A DNA stretch of 64,000 bases from Azospirillum brasilense (lineage in GTDB: Bacteria > Pseudomonadota > Alphaproteobacteria > Azospirillales > Azospirillaceae). Under the pieces are notes generated by a model. That model worked only from the letters and a program-made list of their open reading frames with translations. It was not told the DNA's origin and made no database searches. The translations under genes and the position numbers were made by a program. Below, piece by piece: positions 1-10,584 of this stretch. The stretch is from NCBI RefSeq assembly GCF_001315015.1, contig NZ_CP012917.1, positions 469,501-533,500 on the forward strand, written 5' to 3'. Within the stretch, counting starts at the first letter, position 1, and each line of letters begins with the position of its first letter.

Positions 1-54
1 AGGTGCACCTGCGATTCGGAGACCTGAAGCATCGCTCGTCCTCCCCCAGCGCAG

Positions 55-79
55 AAAAGTCCGGGCGCGGGGCCGGACT
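55..79 (-). terminator. Intrinsic terminator of the phytochrome operon
   Basis: Read on the minus strand, a 7-bp perfect stem (AGTCCGG with CCGGACT) with an 8-nt loop is followed by TTTT. It lies 24 bases beyond the stop codon of the hybrid kinase and would end the minus-strand operon. Nothing else coding was recognised in bases 1-102. Confidence 0.7.
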
Positions 80-102
80 CATCCTTAGAGGAGGATAACG
101 CG

Positions 103-2988
<2,886 letters not shown>

Positions 2989-2992
2989 TCCT

Positions 2993-3475
2993 TCAGGCGC
3001 CTTTTCCCGCGGGCGGGGTTCCCGCCGGGCGGCGGGCGCAGCCGACCGGGGGTTCGTTCAGGATCGCCCAGAAGGCGCCCAGGTCGCGGATCGCCTGGAA
3101 GAAGGCCTTGAAGTCCACCGGCTTCACCACGAAGGCGTTCACCCCCAGCTTGTAGCTGCGCACGAGGTCGCTTTCCTCGCGCGACGCGGTGAGCATCACG
3201 ATGGGGACGTGCCGGGTTTCCGGATCGTTCTTCACCCGCTCCAGCACCTCCAGCCCGTCGATCTTCGGCAGCTTGAGGTCGAGCAGGACGACGGCGGGAA
3301 GCTGGGTCGGCTGCCCCGTCTCCGGATCGCGGCGGGTCAGCATCCGCAGCGCCTCCTCGCCGTCGCGGGCGACGATCACGTCGTTGGCGAGCTGGCATTT
3401 CTCCAGAGCCGCCAGGGTCAGTTCCAGGTCCCGCGGGTTGTCTTCGACCAGCAGGATGGGTTTCAGGTCACTCAT
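2993..3475 (-). CDS. Single-domain response regulator, Rcp1-like
   Basis: A 160-residue CheY-like receiver without an output domain. The acidic pocket is E11/D12, the phosphoacceptor D66 lies in LLDLKLP, and the conserved lysine is K118 in VVKPVDF. The long insert after helix 2 (DPETGQPTQLP) is typical of the Rcp1 subfamily that pairs with phytochrome kinases. The gene lies 8 bases downstream of the bacteriophytochrome stop and 4 bases upstream of the hybrid kinase, which fits a direct phosphotransfer partner of the phytochrome. The partnership is inferred from family and position. The C-terminal tail, rich in Pro, Gly and Ala, is not conserved in the family. Confidence 0.9.
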   Translation of the reverse strand: MSDLKPILLVEDNPRDLELTLAALEKCQLANDVIVARDGEEALRMLTRRDPETGQPTQLPAVVLLDLKLPKIDGLEVLERVKNDPETRHVPIVMLTASREESDLVRSYKLGVNAFVVKPVDFKAFFQAIRDLGAFWAILNEPPVGCARRPAGTPPAGKGA

Positions 3476-3483
3476 GTTTCAGG

Positions 3484-5748
3484 TCACTCATCGAGATCGC
3501 GCGGATCCGGTTTCGCCATCCCGGCCTTCGGCAGCGTGAAGTAGAAGATGGCTCCCTTGTCGAGCCGCCCGTCGGCCCAGGTCCGTCCACCATGGCGCTC
3601 CACGGCGCGGCGCACGTTGGCCAAGCCGATGCCGATGCCTTCGAACTCCTCGTTGCGGTGCAGCCGCTGGAAAACTCCGAACAGCTTCTTCTCGTAAGCC
3701 TGATTGAAGCCGACCCCGTTGTCCCTGACGAAGAAGAGGGTTTCGGTGGGCCGGTCTTCGCAACCCACGGCGATGCGCGCCGGTTCCCGGCCGCGGGAGT
3801 ATTTGATGGCATTTGACAAAAGATTTTGCAGAACCAGCCGCATCATCACGGGATCGCCGCGCACCGTGGGCAACGGGGCGATGTCCCACTCGATGGCCCG
3901 CCCGGCGGTGTCGGGGGCCAGCGTCTCCCGCACCTCCGCCACCAGGGCTTTCATATCCACCGAGACGGGGGTCAGCTCGCTGCGCCCCATCTGGGAGAAG
4001 TGCAGCAGATTGTCCACCAATGTGCCGGCGCTGTTGGCCGCGTCCACGATGACGTCCAGATAGCGCTTTCCAGTGGCGCTCAACTGGTCCGACTCCAACT
4101 CCTGCAACAGCTCGGCGTAGCCGACGATGTGGCGGAACGGCGCGCGCAGGTCGTGGGAGACGGAGTAGGAGAAGGACTCCAGCTCCTTGTTGGAGCGCGC
4201 CAGCTCCCGCGACAGGGCGGCCAGTTCCTCCGCCTTGCGCAGGACGATGCCGATGACGGCATGGCGCAGCGCCGCGGCGGTGTCGCGCTCCGCCGCGGTC
4301 CAGGGCAGCGCGCGGTGGCGCACCGTCTCCTTCCAGGTTTCGAAGGAGGCGCGCGGGCTCAACCCCCGCCCGTCGCGGTCGAGCGGCTTGCGCGGGTCAC
4401 CGCCCCAGCGGACGGTGCGCACCACCTCGGGCCGGAACCACAGCACGTAGCTGGCGTGCAGCTTCGACACGGCGACGGCCAGCAGCCCCGCCGCCTTGCC
4501 CTCGAAGTCCGCCGCCGCTGGGTAGAGAGCGGGCAGGCTGTCCGTCTCGAACTGCTCCGGCTCGCCCTGGGCGGCCAGCCAGTCCACAAGGCCGCGCACC
4601 TGCTCTTCCGTCGGGGTGTCGCCGACCAGCGTGCAGCGCCGTTCGAAGACGACGGCGGCCCCGCTGGCGTTGGCGAAGCGCAGCAGGTCGTCAGGGTGTT
4701 CGGTCAGGCCGGCGATGAAGGGATCGGCCTGGGCCATGGCGGCCAGCAGCCGCGCCTGGATGGACTGCAGGGCGATACGGTGTTCGGCGTCGCGCCGGTC
4801 CTCCACCGCGGCGATGCGCACCGACAGGATCTGGGCGATCAGGTCGCAGGCCGAGCGCACGGCGTAGGACACCGCCCTCGGCTCCTGATGGTGGCAGGAG
4901 ACAAGCCCCCACAAGGCCCCGTGCAGCAGGATCGACACCGACATGGACGAGGCGGTTTCCATGTTCCGCATGTACTGCACATGCACCGGCGACACGCTGC
5001 GCAGGACGGAGAAGCTGAGGTCCAACGGCGGCGCCCCTTCGGGGACCAGCGACACCGGGGCGTAGCCGGCGTCGGGGATCAGCCGCTGGCGGTTCAGCCG
5101 GTACAGCTCGCGCGCCTGGGTGGGGATGTCGGAGGCGGGAAAGCGCAGGTCCATATAGGAGGGCAACCGCCCGTTCCCGTCCTCCGCCACCACCGTGCCG
5201 TGCCAGTCGGCGTCGAAGCGGTAGATCAGCACGCGGTCGAAGCCGGTCAGCGCGCGGACCTCCTGCGCGGCGCAGTTCAGGAGGTCCGCCGGCGCGTTCA
5301 ACGCGTCCAGCCGCTCCAGCGCCTCGCGCATGCGCGGGTAGACGTGGTCGAGGAGGTCGGTTTCCAGCCCGTCCAGCCGCTCCAGCTCCAGGATCACCAC
5401 GCTGTTGCCCGCCGCGTCATCGACGGCGTGAGCAAGAAGCTGATGACGGCCGGCACCGGGCAGTTCGGTCATGGCGACCGGCACCGGGCGGGAGGGAACC
5501 GGACCAGTGGCGAGGAAGGAGCGGACTGCGGCGGCGATCTGCGGGTGCAGCGCCCGTTCCAGCGGCTGACCCAACGCCTGCGCCAGCGGCAGGGACAGCG
5601 CCGGCGCGGCATTCGCGCTGGCTTGGATCAGGATGCCATCGGCGTCGCTTCCAGAGAAGGCCAACAGCATGCCGTGGGGTTGGATGCTGCCGGGGCGATG
5701 GATCGGTTCCCGGCTGCAGGCGTCGAGGTCCAAGTCACCAACGGTCAT
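3484..5748 (-). CDS. bphP: Bacteriophytochrome histidine kinase
   Basis: A red/far-red photoreceptor kinase of 754 residues with the PAS-GAF-PHY-HisKA-HATPase layout. Numbered from the ATG at 5748: C11 is the biliverdin-attachment cysteine of bacterial phytochromes, the GAF motif PASDIP has D207, pocket histidines are H256 and H286 (in CHH), the PHY tongue carries WGGDP (448) and PRASFETW (465), and the phosphorylated histidine is H532 in SVSHDLRAP. A GTG at 5775 would add nine residues, but its GGAG sequence overlaps the codon; the ATG has GAGGA nine bases upstream, so the ATG is preferred. The gene leads an operon with an Rcp1-like regulator and a hybrid kinase. No heme oxygenase gene lies beside it, so biliverdin must come from elsewhere. 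Confidence 0.95.
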   Translation of the reverse strand: MTVGDLDLDACSREPIHRPGSIQPHGMLLAFSGSDADGILIQASANAAPALSLPLAQALGQPLERALHPQIAAAVRSFLATGPVPSRPVPVAMTELPGAGRHQLLAHAVDDAAGNSVVILELERLDGLETDLLDHVYPRMREALERLDALNAPADLLNCAAQEVRALTGFDRVLIYRFDADWHGTVVAEDGNGRLPSYMDLRFPASDIPTQARELYRLNRQRLIPDAGYAPVSLVPEGAPPLDLSFSVLRSVSPVHVQYMRNMETASSMSVSILLHGALWGLVSCHHQEPRAVSYAVRSACDLIAQILSVRIAAVEDRRDAEHRIALQSIQARLLAAMAQADPFIAGLTEHPDDLLRFANASGAAVVFERRCTLVGDTPTEEQVRGLVDWLAAQGEPEQFETDSLPALYPAAADFEGKAAGLLAVAVSKLHASYVLWFRPEVVRTVRWGGDPRKPLDRDGRGLSPRASFETWKETVRHRALPWTAAERDTAAALRHAVIGIVLRKAEELAALSRELARSNKELESFSYSVSHDLRAPFRHIVGYAELLQELESDQLSATGKRYLDVIVDAANSAGTLVDNLLHFSQMGRSELTPVSVDMKALVAEVRETLAPDTAGRAIEWDIAPLPTVRGDPVMMRLVLQNLLSNAIKYSRGREPARIAVGCEDRPTETLFFVRDNGVGFNQAYEKKLFGVFQRLHRNEEFEGIGIGLANVRRAVERHGGRTWADGRLDKGAIFYFTLPKAGMAKPDPRDLDE

Positions 5749-6119
5749 GGCGCTGATCCTCGCGGCAGCGTTCACTCCAAAAACAAAGACAATCCAATAG
5801 GTCGCTCCTTAATGCCCTGCTCACCGTCCGGTCTATTCGATGATTTCAGATAATGTCGAATGTTTCGACGTGGCAGGCATCTCTTTGGTTATCAACGGCG
5901 GAGGACTGAGGCAATACCACTTCAGAACAAGGGCATAAGAGATTGGTCATATAAAATACCTTTCGTTCCGCGCAACATGGGAAAGGGGGTAGGACAGGAT
6001 ACGGGAGATCGCCCGGAGCGGATCCACGCGGTTGGAACTTTTCGACCGGATCGCGTAAAATTCGCCCCAGGGCTTCGGACGGAACCGGAACGGGTCCGGC
6101 GGACGGAAGGCGGGCAGGA
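5749..6119. promoter_or_regulatory. Divergent intergenic region between bphP and the Crp/Fnr gene, with an inverted repeat
   Basis: This 371-base gap must hold the promoters of both divergent genes. It is more AT-rich than its flanks. A perfect inverted repeat, GTCGAA-TGT-TTCGAC, lies at 5855-5869, about 110 bases upstream of the bphP ATG; it may be an operator, but no family could be assigned. A TATAAA at 5950-5955 could be a plus-strand -10 box, but no convincing -35 was found. No open frame with coding character was recognised. Confidence 0.4.
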
Positions 6120-6827
6120 GTGCATCGGAACGGAATCGACGCCGCGCGGCTGGGCACCGCGCGCTGCAGCAGCTGCGCCATACGGGACCTCGTCCTGTTC
6201 GGCGACTTGCGCGACCAGGATTTCGACCTGATCCACATTCCCATCGACGAGCTGCGCTTCCAGCCCGGCGCCACGCTCTACAGCGCGGGGGACGAGGGCG
6301 GCTCCCTGTACACGATCCGCAGCGGGCTGGTGAAGCTGGTTCAGTTCCTTCCCGACGGCACGCAGCGCATCGTCCGGCTGCTCCGCCGGGGCGCCGTGGC
6401 CGGGCTGGAGGTGCTGGTCGGCAAGCCCTACGAGCATACCGCCGTCGTGCTTCAGGAGGCCGAGACCTGCCGCCTGCCGCGGGCGGTGGTCGAGCGGCTG
6501 AGCAAGGAGACGCCGCGCCTGCATGCCCGCCTGATGGAGCGCTGGTACCAATCCCTGCACCAAGCCGACGAGTGGCTGACCGAGCTGTCCACCGGCAGCG
6601 CCCGCCGACGGCTGGCCCGGCTGTTCCTGAAGCTCGCTGCCGATGCTCCAAGCGAGCCGGTCCTGCTGTCGGGCCGCGAGGATCTGGGCGCCATGCTCGG
6701 AATCGGCATGGAGACGGCCAGCCGCACCATCGCCGAGTTCAAGCGCGCGGGCTTGGTGGTCGAGCAGGCGCCGAACGTCTTCGTCTGCGACCTGTCCGCG
6801 CTGGAGACGGTGGTGCTGGACGGGTAG
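6120..6827 (+). CDS. Crp/Fnr-family transcriptional regulator with incomplete cysteine set
   Basis: A 235-residue regulator: cyclic-nucleotide-binding-type beta roll (about 35-125), dimer helix (130-155) and winged helix-turn-helix (about 165-225). The recognition helix carries E198 and S201-R202, the E-x-x-S-R pattern of FNR. The N-terminus has C16-x2-C19 and C117 lies where FNR has its internal cysteine, but the position equivalent to the third N-terminal FNR cysteine (five residues after C19) is V25, so a standard four-cysteine iron-sulfur cluster cannot form as in E. coli FNR. The start is GTG, with GGAAGG about nine bases upstream. It lies directly upstream of ccoG and a TTG-N8-CAA palindrome, which suggests but does not prove that it controls ccoG. 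The signal sensed is unknown. Confidence 0.88.
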   Translation: MHRNGIDAARLGTARCSSCAIRDLVLFGDLRDQDFDLIHIPIDELRFQPGATLYSAGDEGGSLYTIRSGLVKLVQFLPDGTQRIVRLLRRGAVAGLEVLVGKPYEHTAVVLQEAETCRLPRAVVERLSKETPRLHARLMERWYQSLHQADEWLTELSTGSARRRLARLFLKLAADAPSEPVLLSGREDLGAMLGIGMETASRTIAEFKRAGLVVEQAPNVFVCDLSALETVVLDG

Positions 6828-6894
6828 GCGAGGCTCAACCCCTCGGCACCCCCACCCCCCTTCCGACAAATATCGCCACCCAGCCCCCGTCCGT

Positions 6895-6908
6895 TTGCGG
6901 ATTCGCAA
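6895..6908. promoter_or_regulatory. Crp/Fnr-type palindrome upstream of ccoG
   Basis: TTGCG-GATT-CGCAA is a perfect inverted repeat with the 5-4-5 architecture of FNR-family sites (FNR itself prefers TTGAT-N4-ATCAA). With the flanking T and A the arms extend to 6 bp. It lies about 93 bases upstream of the ccoG start and just after a Crp/Fnr-family gene. Binding is inferred from architecture only. Confidence 0.5.
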
Positions 6909-7001
6909 AGGCGGCGCCGCGCCGTCTCCCTAGCCTGTAGGGATGGCCCGCCCCCTGCCCCGCCCCTGCCCATTTGTCCGCGGGCCGAACCACGGACGAG
7001 C

Positions 7002-8483
7002 ATGATGAGCGTTTCCACCACCGAACCGCAAACCGCCTCCCACACCGCGGAATCCGCGCGCAAGGGCGGCCTCTACGCCAAGCACAACAAGATCTACCCG
7101 AAGTCGGTCGCCGGCACCTTCCGCCGGCTGAAATGGCTGACGCTGATCCTTCTGCTCGGCCTCTACTACGTCACCCCCTGGATTCGCTGGGACCGCGGCC
7201 CCAACGCGCCGGATCAGGCGGTGCTGGTGGATATGCCGGGCCGCCGCCTGTACTTCTTCTTCATCGAGCTGTGGCCGCAGCAGGTCTATTACCTGACCGG
7301 CGCGCTGATCCTGGGGGCCATTGGTCTGTTCCTGGCGACCGCGCTCGCCGGCCGCGTCTGGTGCGGCTACGCCTGTCCGCAAACGGTGTGGAGCGACCTG
7401 TTCCTGTGGGTGGAGCGCCGGATCGAGGGTGACCGCGGCGACCGCATCCGCCTGGACCACGCCCCCTGGTCACCGGCCAAGCTGGGGAAGAAGGCGGCCA
7501 AGCACGCCGCGTGGCTGCTGATCGCACTGCTGACCGGCGGGGCCTGGGTCTTCTATTTCAACGACGCCCCGACCCTGGCGCTGGAGATGCTGCGGTTCGA
7601 GGCGTCCTCGTCCGTGCTGCTGTTCATCGGGCTGTTCACCGCGACCACCTATCTGCTGGCCGGCCACGCGCGCGAGCAGGTTTGCATCTATATGTGCCCC
7701 TGGCCGCGCTTCCAGGCGGCGATGCAGGACGAGGAGAGCCTGACCGTCACCTATGAGGACTGGCGGGGCGAGGGCCGCGGCCACCTGAAGCGCTCGCAAA
7801 GCTGGGAGGAGCGCAAGGCGAAGGGGCTGGGCGATTGCATCGATTGCGGGGCTTGCGTCCATGTCTGCCCGACCGGGGTGGACATCCGCAACGGCCCGCA
7901 GCTCGCCTGCATCGGCTGCGGCCTGTGCGTGGACGCCTGCAACGACGTGATGGCAAGGATCGGGCGGCCCGGCGATCTGGTCCGCTTCGATTCCCTGAAC
8001 GCCCAGATCGCGCGGGCCAACGGCGCCAAGCCGACGTTCAAGCCGATCCGCCCGCGCACCATCATCTACACGCTGCTGCTGACCGTCGTCGGCGGGATGA
8101 TGGCCGCCGGGCTGGTGCTGAAGCCGAAGGTCGACGTGAACATCCTGCGCGACCGCGCGCCGCTGTTCGTCACCCTGTCCAACGGCGACATCCAGAACGC
8201 CTACACGGTCAAGGTCCTGAACATGACGCGGGCGGCCCAGAGTTACCGCCTGTCCTTCACCGGCCTTCCCGGCGCCGTCCTGTCGGTGGCCGGCGGTGAG
8301 GGCGAGGCGGCGGCGGGCTCCGTCCTGGTCCAGGCCGATCCCGACAGTGTGGCGACCCACCGCGTGCTGGTGCGCGTGCCAAAGGAGGCGCTGCGCCAGC
8401 CCTCAACCCCCACGGCTTTCGTCGTCACCCGCCAGCCGGACGGGCTGACCGTCCAGCACGAGACCGTCTTCCTCGGTCCCTGA
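7002..8483 (+). CDS. ccoG: Cytochrome c oxidase accessory protein CcoG (first copy)
   Basis: A 493-residue membrane iron-sulfur protein of the CcoG/FixG/RdxA family, needed for copper delivery to cbb3-type oxidase; a family member has been reported to act as a cupric reductase. Membrane segments are visible near 44-60, 97-117, 168-187, 203-222 and 352-372. CGYACP (C121, C125) and CIYMCP (C228, C232) hold paired membrane cysteines. The ferredoxin domain binds two 4Fe-4S clusters through C279/C282/C285/C289 and C303/C306/C309/C313. The C-terminal part (about 375-493) is the periplasmic immunoglobulin-like FixG domain. No ccoNOPQ genes lie in the window. A close paralogue sits at 17871. Confidence 0.95.
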   Translation: MMSVSTTEPQTASHTAESARKGGLYAKHNKIYPKSVAGTFRRLKWLTLILLLGLYYVTPWIRWDRGPNAPDQAVLVDMPGRRLYFFFIELWPQQVYYLTGALILGAIGLFLATALAGRVWCGYACPQTVWSDLFLWVERRIEGDRGDRIRLDHAPWSPAKLGKKAAKHAAWLLIALLTGGAWVFYFNDAPTLALEMLRFEASSSVLLFIGLFTATTYLLAGHAREQVCIYMCPWPRFQAAMQDEESLTVTYEDWRGEGRGHLKRSQSWEERKAKGLGDCIDCGACVHVCPTGVDIRNGPQLACIGCGLCVDACNDVMARIGRPGDLVRFDSLNAQIARANGAKPTFKPIRPRTIIYTLLLTVVGGMMAAGLVLKPKVDVNILRDRAPLFVTLSNGDIQNAYTVKVLNMTRAAQSYRLSFTGLPGAVLSVAGGEGEAAAGSVLVQADPDSVATHRVLVRVPKEALRQPSTPTAFVVTRQPDGLTVQHETVFLGP

Positions 8484-8518
8484 TCCCATCCTGTCTCGTC
8501 AACGATGGAGAGTGCGCC

Positions 8519-8623
8519 ATGAACTTCGACACCACCACCTACATCGCCCTGGTCGGCGCCCTCAGCGTGTTCGTCGTGACCATCGGCGTCTTCGCCTTCC
8601 TGCTAACCCGCAAGGGCAAGTGA
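8519..8623 (+). CDS. 34-residue single-span membrane peptide downstream of ccoG
   Basis: The short frame begins ATG at 8519, has AUGGAGAG-type purine-rich sequence 8-14 bases upstream, and ends TGA at 8621. It encodes a polar N-terminus (MNFDTTTY), one hydrophobic helix of about 20 residues (positions 9-29) and a positively charged tail (TRKGK), which predicts an N-out, C-in orientation. It lies 35 bases after the ccoG stop and is followed 18 bases later by a strong terminator, so it is very probably the last gene of the ccoG transcript. Size and topology recall small subunits or assembly peptides of cbb3 oxidase (CcoM, CcoQ, CcoS), but no family motif was recognised. Confidence 0.7.
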   Translation: MNFDTTTYIALVGALSVFVVTIGVFAFLLTRKGK

Positions 8624-8641
8624 AGGCGTCCGATTCGAAAG

Positions 8642-8670
8642 CGGGCGTCCGATCTCCGGGCGCCCGTTTT
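8642..8670 (+). terminator. Intrinsic terminator after ccoG and the small peptide gene
   Basis: A 10-bp stem (CGGGCGTCCG with CCGGGCGCCCG positions; one G-U pair), a 5-nt loop and a following TTTT run at 8667-8670. It lies 18 bases after the stop of the 34-residue gene and separates the ccoG unit from the glycosyltransferase. Confidence 0.85.
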
Positions 8671-8750
8671 CCGTCGGAGGGTGAGGTTGCCTGCCGCGCC
8701 GGACCTGTTGCATAACGGCGTTCGGCGGGAGATCCCCCAAGAACGGCGTC

Positions 8751-9620
8751 GTGAAGGGCCCATCGATGGAAGTGCTGACGTTCTCGCCGGAGGATTTCTC
8801 CCATGAGCTTCTGGCGCTGGAGGTCGCTAAGCTCATCAAGGACGAAACGCCCCCGCCCGAGCCGCTCATCTTCCACGCCTACTGGGACGGCGTGCTGAAC
8901 GAGAAGCACCTCATTTCGGTGAAAAGCTGCCATCTGTTCAACGCGCGCGGCAACGGAAACAGGATCATCGTCTGGACCCAGAACGGCGTCGACAACGATT
9001 ATTTGAGGGAAATCGGAAAATACGCCGAGATACGCGCCTTTTCCGAGCGTGACGAGTGCCGAGGCACCTTTCTTGAGGGAAACGCTTTCGGGCGGTCGAT
9101 CGATGCGTCCTTCTATTCCGATATCGTCCGCTACATCCTGCTCTACAAATACGGCGGCGTCTGGTTCGACCTCGATTGCCTGTTCCTGAGAAGCGTCACA
9201 CCGCTCCTGAACCAGTTTCCCGGCAAGATCCTGGCCTACCGATGGGAGCGGCAGAACTATCCCAACGGCGCCGTCTACATCTCCCCCAGGCCGCGCTCCG
9301 AAGCGATGAAGGGCAACATCGAGTTCATCCGGAACCGCGGCCGCGGCTGGGGTTTCCAGCAGGCCGGCTTGGTCTATGACACGCCGATGGACATCCTCGT
9401 GCTGCCGTGCCCCTGGTTCGACGCCGGGTGGATCGACAACCCGGTGCTTCACTTCAACGACTTCATGAAGGCGTCGCCGGTCAATCACACCCTCGACAGC
9501 TTCTTCCCCGGTGCCTTCTGCTTTCACTGGCACAACAAGTGGCGCGACACGATCGAGCCGTCGAGCCCGATGGATCGGCTCGCCCGCGACATCGACCGCC
9601 GGCTGTCCATGGAGCGCTGA
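8751..9620 (+). CDS. DXD-motif glycosyltransferase (Gly_transf_sug type)
   Basis: A 289-residue putative cytoplasmic glycosyltransferase. The stretch at 123-145 (SDIVRYILLYKYGGVWFDLD) is the hallmark of the sugar-binding DXD family that includes OCH1-like and capsular polysaccharide enzymes; D140 and D142 would bind the metal-nucleotide sugar. No membrane helix or signal peptide is apparent. The start could be GTG at 8751 or ATG at 8766, both in frame. The gene uses more A/T-ending codons (aaa, ttt, aga) than its neighbours, which is compatible with horizontal acquisition. It stands alone with a GH12-like gene downstream rather than in a polysaccharide cluster, so acceptor and donor are unknown. 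Confidence 0.8.
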   Translation: MKGPSMEVLTFSPEDFSHELLALEVAKLIKDETPPPEPLIFHAYWDGVLNEKHLISVKSCHLFNARGNGNRIIVWTQNGVDNDYLREIGKYAEIRAFSERDECRGTFLEGNAFGRSIDASFYSDIVRYILLYKYGGVWFDLDCLFLRSVTPLLNQFPGKILAYRWERQNYPNGAVYISPRPRSEAMKGNIEFIRNRGRGWGFQQAGLVYDTPMDILVLPCPWFDAGWIDNPVLHFNDFMKASPVNHTLDSFFPGAFCFHWHNKWRDTIEPSSPMDRLARDIDRRLSMER

Positions 9621-9697
9621 GCGCCGCCGCAATCATCGCCGCAAGCCTCTGTTGAAGCCGCGACGCCGGACGGAACAGGACAGAGCGGGGCCTCATC

Positions 9698-10540
9698 ATG
9701 ACCACCACGCTGAAGGGAAGCGCCGACCGCCTGGAGGCGGGCGGCTGGGCGGCCAGCAGCAACGTCTGGAATCCGGGCGGCTACCGCAACGGCAAGGACT
9801 TTACCCAATCCATCGCCATCGACGAGGCGGCCTTTCCCAACGGGACGGTGATCAGCTGGAGCTGGCCCTACGACAGCCGGCGCGCCCTGACCTACGAGAA
9901 TTACCCGGTGCGCGCCTATCCGGAGCTGACCCACGGCGTCAACCCGTGGAACGGCGCGCCGTCCACCAGCGCGGTCCTGCCGGCGCGGATCGCCGACCTG
10001 CCGAACTTCGACGTGACCTACAAGGTCGGCCTGACCGGTGCCACGAACCTCTACAACGTCGCGGTCAGCCTGTGGATCGGCGACGACCCGAAAAAGGGGA
10101 TCGAAGGGGTGACCGACGAGGTGATGGTGTGGCTGCACAGCGGCTACTTCACCCCCGCCGGGGAGCCGGTCGCCACGCTGACCGACGCGCAGGGGGACGC
10201 CACCTTGTGGAACAAACCGGTGTTCAGCGGCGGGGTGGACGGCAACCCGATCGACTGGGAGTACACGGTCCTGCAATATGGCGACGACCGGCTGGCCGGG
10301 ACGCTGGACCTGGACGGATTGCTGGACGCGCTTCAGGAGCGCGGAATCGTCACTGAGACCGACTGGGTTCTCGGCTTCCAGTTCGGCGCCGAGGTGGCGG
10401 CGGGCGCCGGATCGATGACGGTCGAGCAATTGGCGGTGGATTTCACCGCACCCCCGGCGCCGCTCCTGACTCCAACCTCGGTCCCGGCGGCAGTCGCGAC
10501 GCCGCCGGAGCCGGTGATCGGGGTGGTGCCGTCGGCGTAG
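9698..10540 (+). CDS. GH12-like endoglucanase/xyloglucanase without a classical signal peptide
   Basis: A 280-residue protein whose core resembles glycoside hydrolase family 12 (beta-jelly-roll endo-beta-1,4-glucanases). E141 in DEVMVWLHSG matches the family nucleophile motif E-[IVL]-M-[IV]-W, and E232 in FQFGAEVAAGAGS is placed like the acid/base glutamate. The Trp-rich strands (SWSWPYD, NPWNG, VSLWIGDDP) fit the substrate cleft. The N-terminus (MTTTLKGSADRLEAGG) is not a Sec or Tat signal, and the last 30 residues are a Pro/Ala/Val-rich tail. The start has GGGG eight bases upstream. Export by another route, or loss of export, are both possible. Assignment rests on motif recognition, not alignment. 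Confidence 0.65.
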   Translation: MTTTLKGSADRLEAGGWAASSNVWNPGGYRNGKDFTQSIAIDEAAFPNGTVISWSWPYDSRRALTYENYPVRAYPELTHGVNPWNGAPSTSAVLPARIADLPNFDVTYKVGLTGATNLYNVAVSLWIGDDPKKGIEGVTDEVMVWLHSGYFTPAGEPVATLTDAQGDATLWNKPVFSGGVDGNPIDWEYTVLQYGDDRLAGTLDLDGLLDALQERGIVTETDWVLGFQFGAEVAAGAGSMTVEQLAVDFTAPPAPLLTPTSVPAAVATPPEPVIGVVPSA

Positions 10541-10584
10541 GGGTGAGCGGCCATGGCGGCCCCCCACCCCCACATCCCGACCGA

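Noticed and set aside
5885..5895. TTGGTTATCAA as a possible FNR box upstream of the Crp/Fnr gene
   Set aside because: The TTG and CAA are separated by five bases rather than the eight needed for the FNR architecture.
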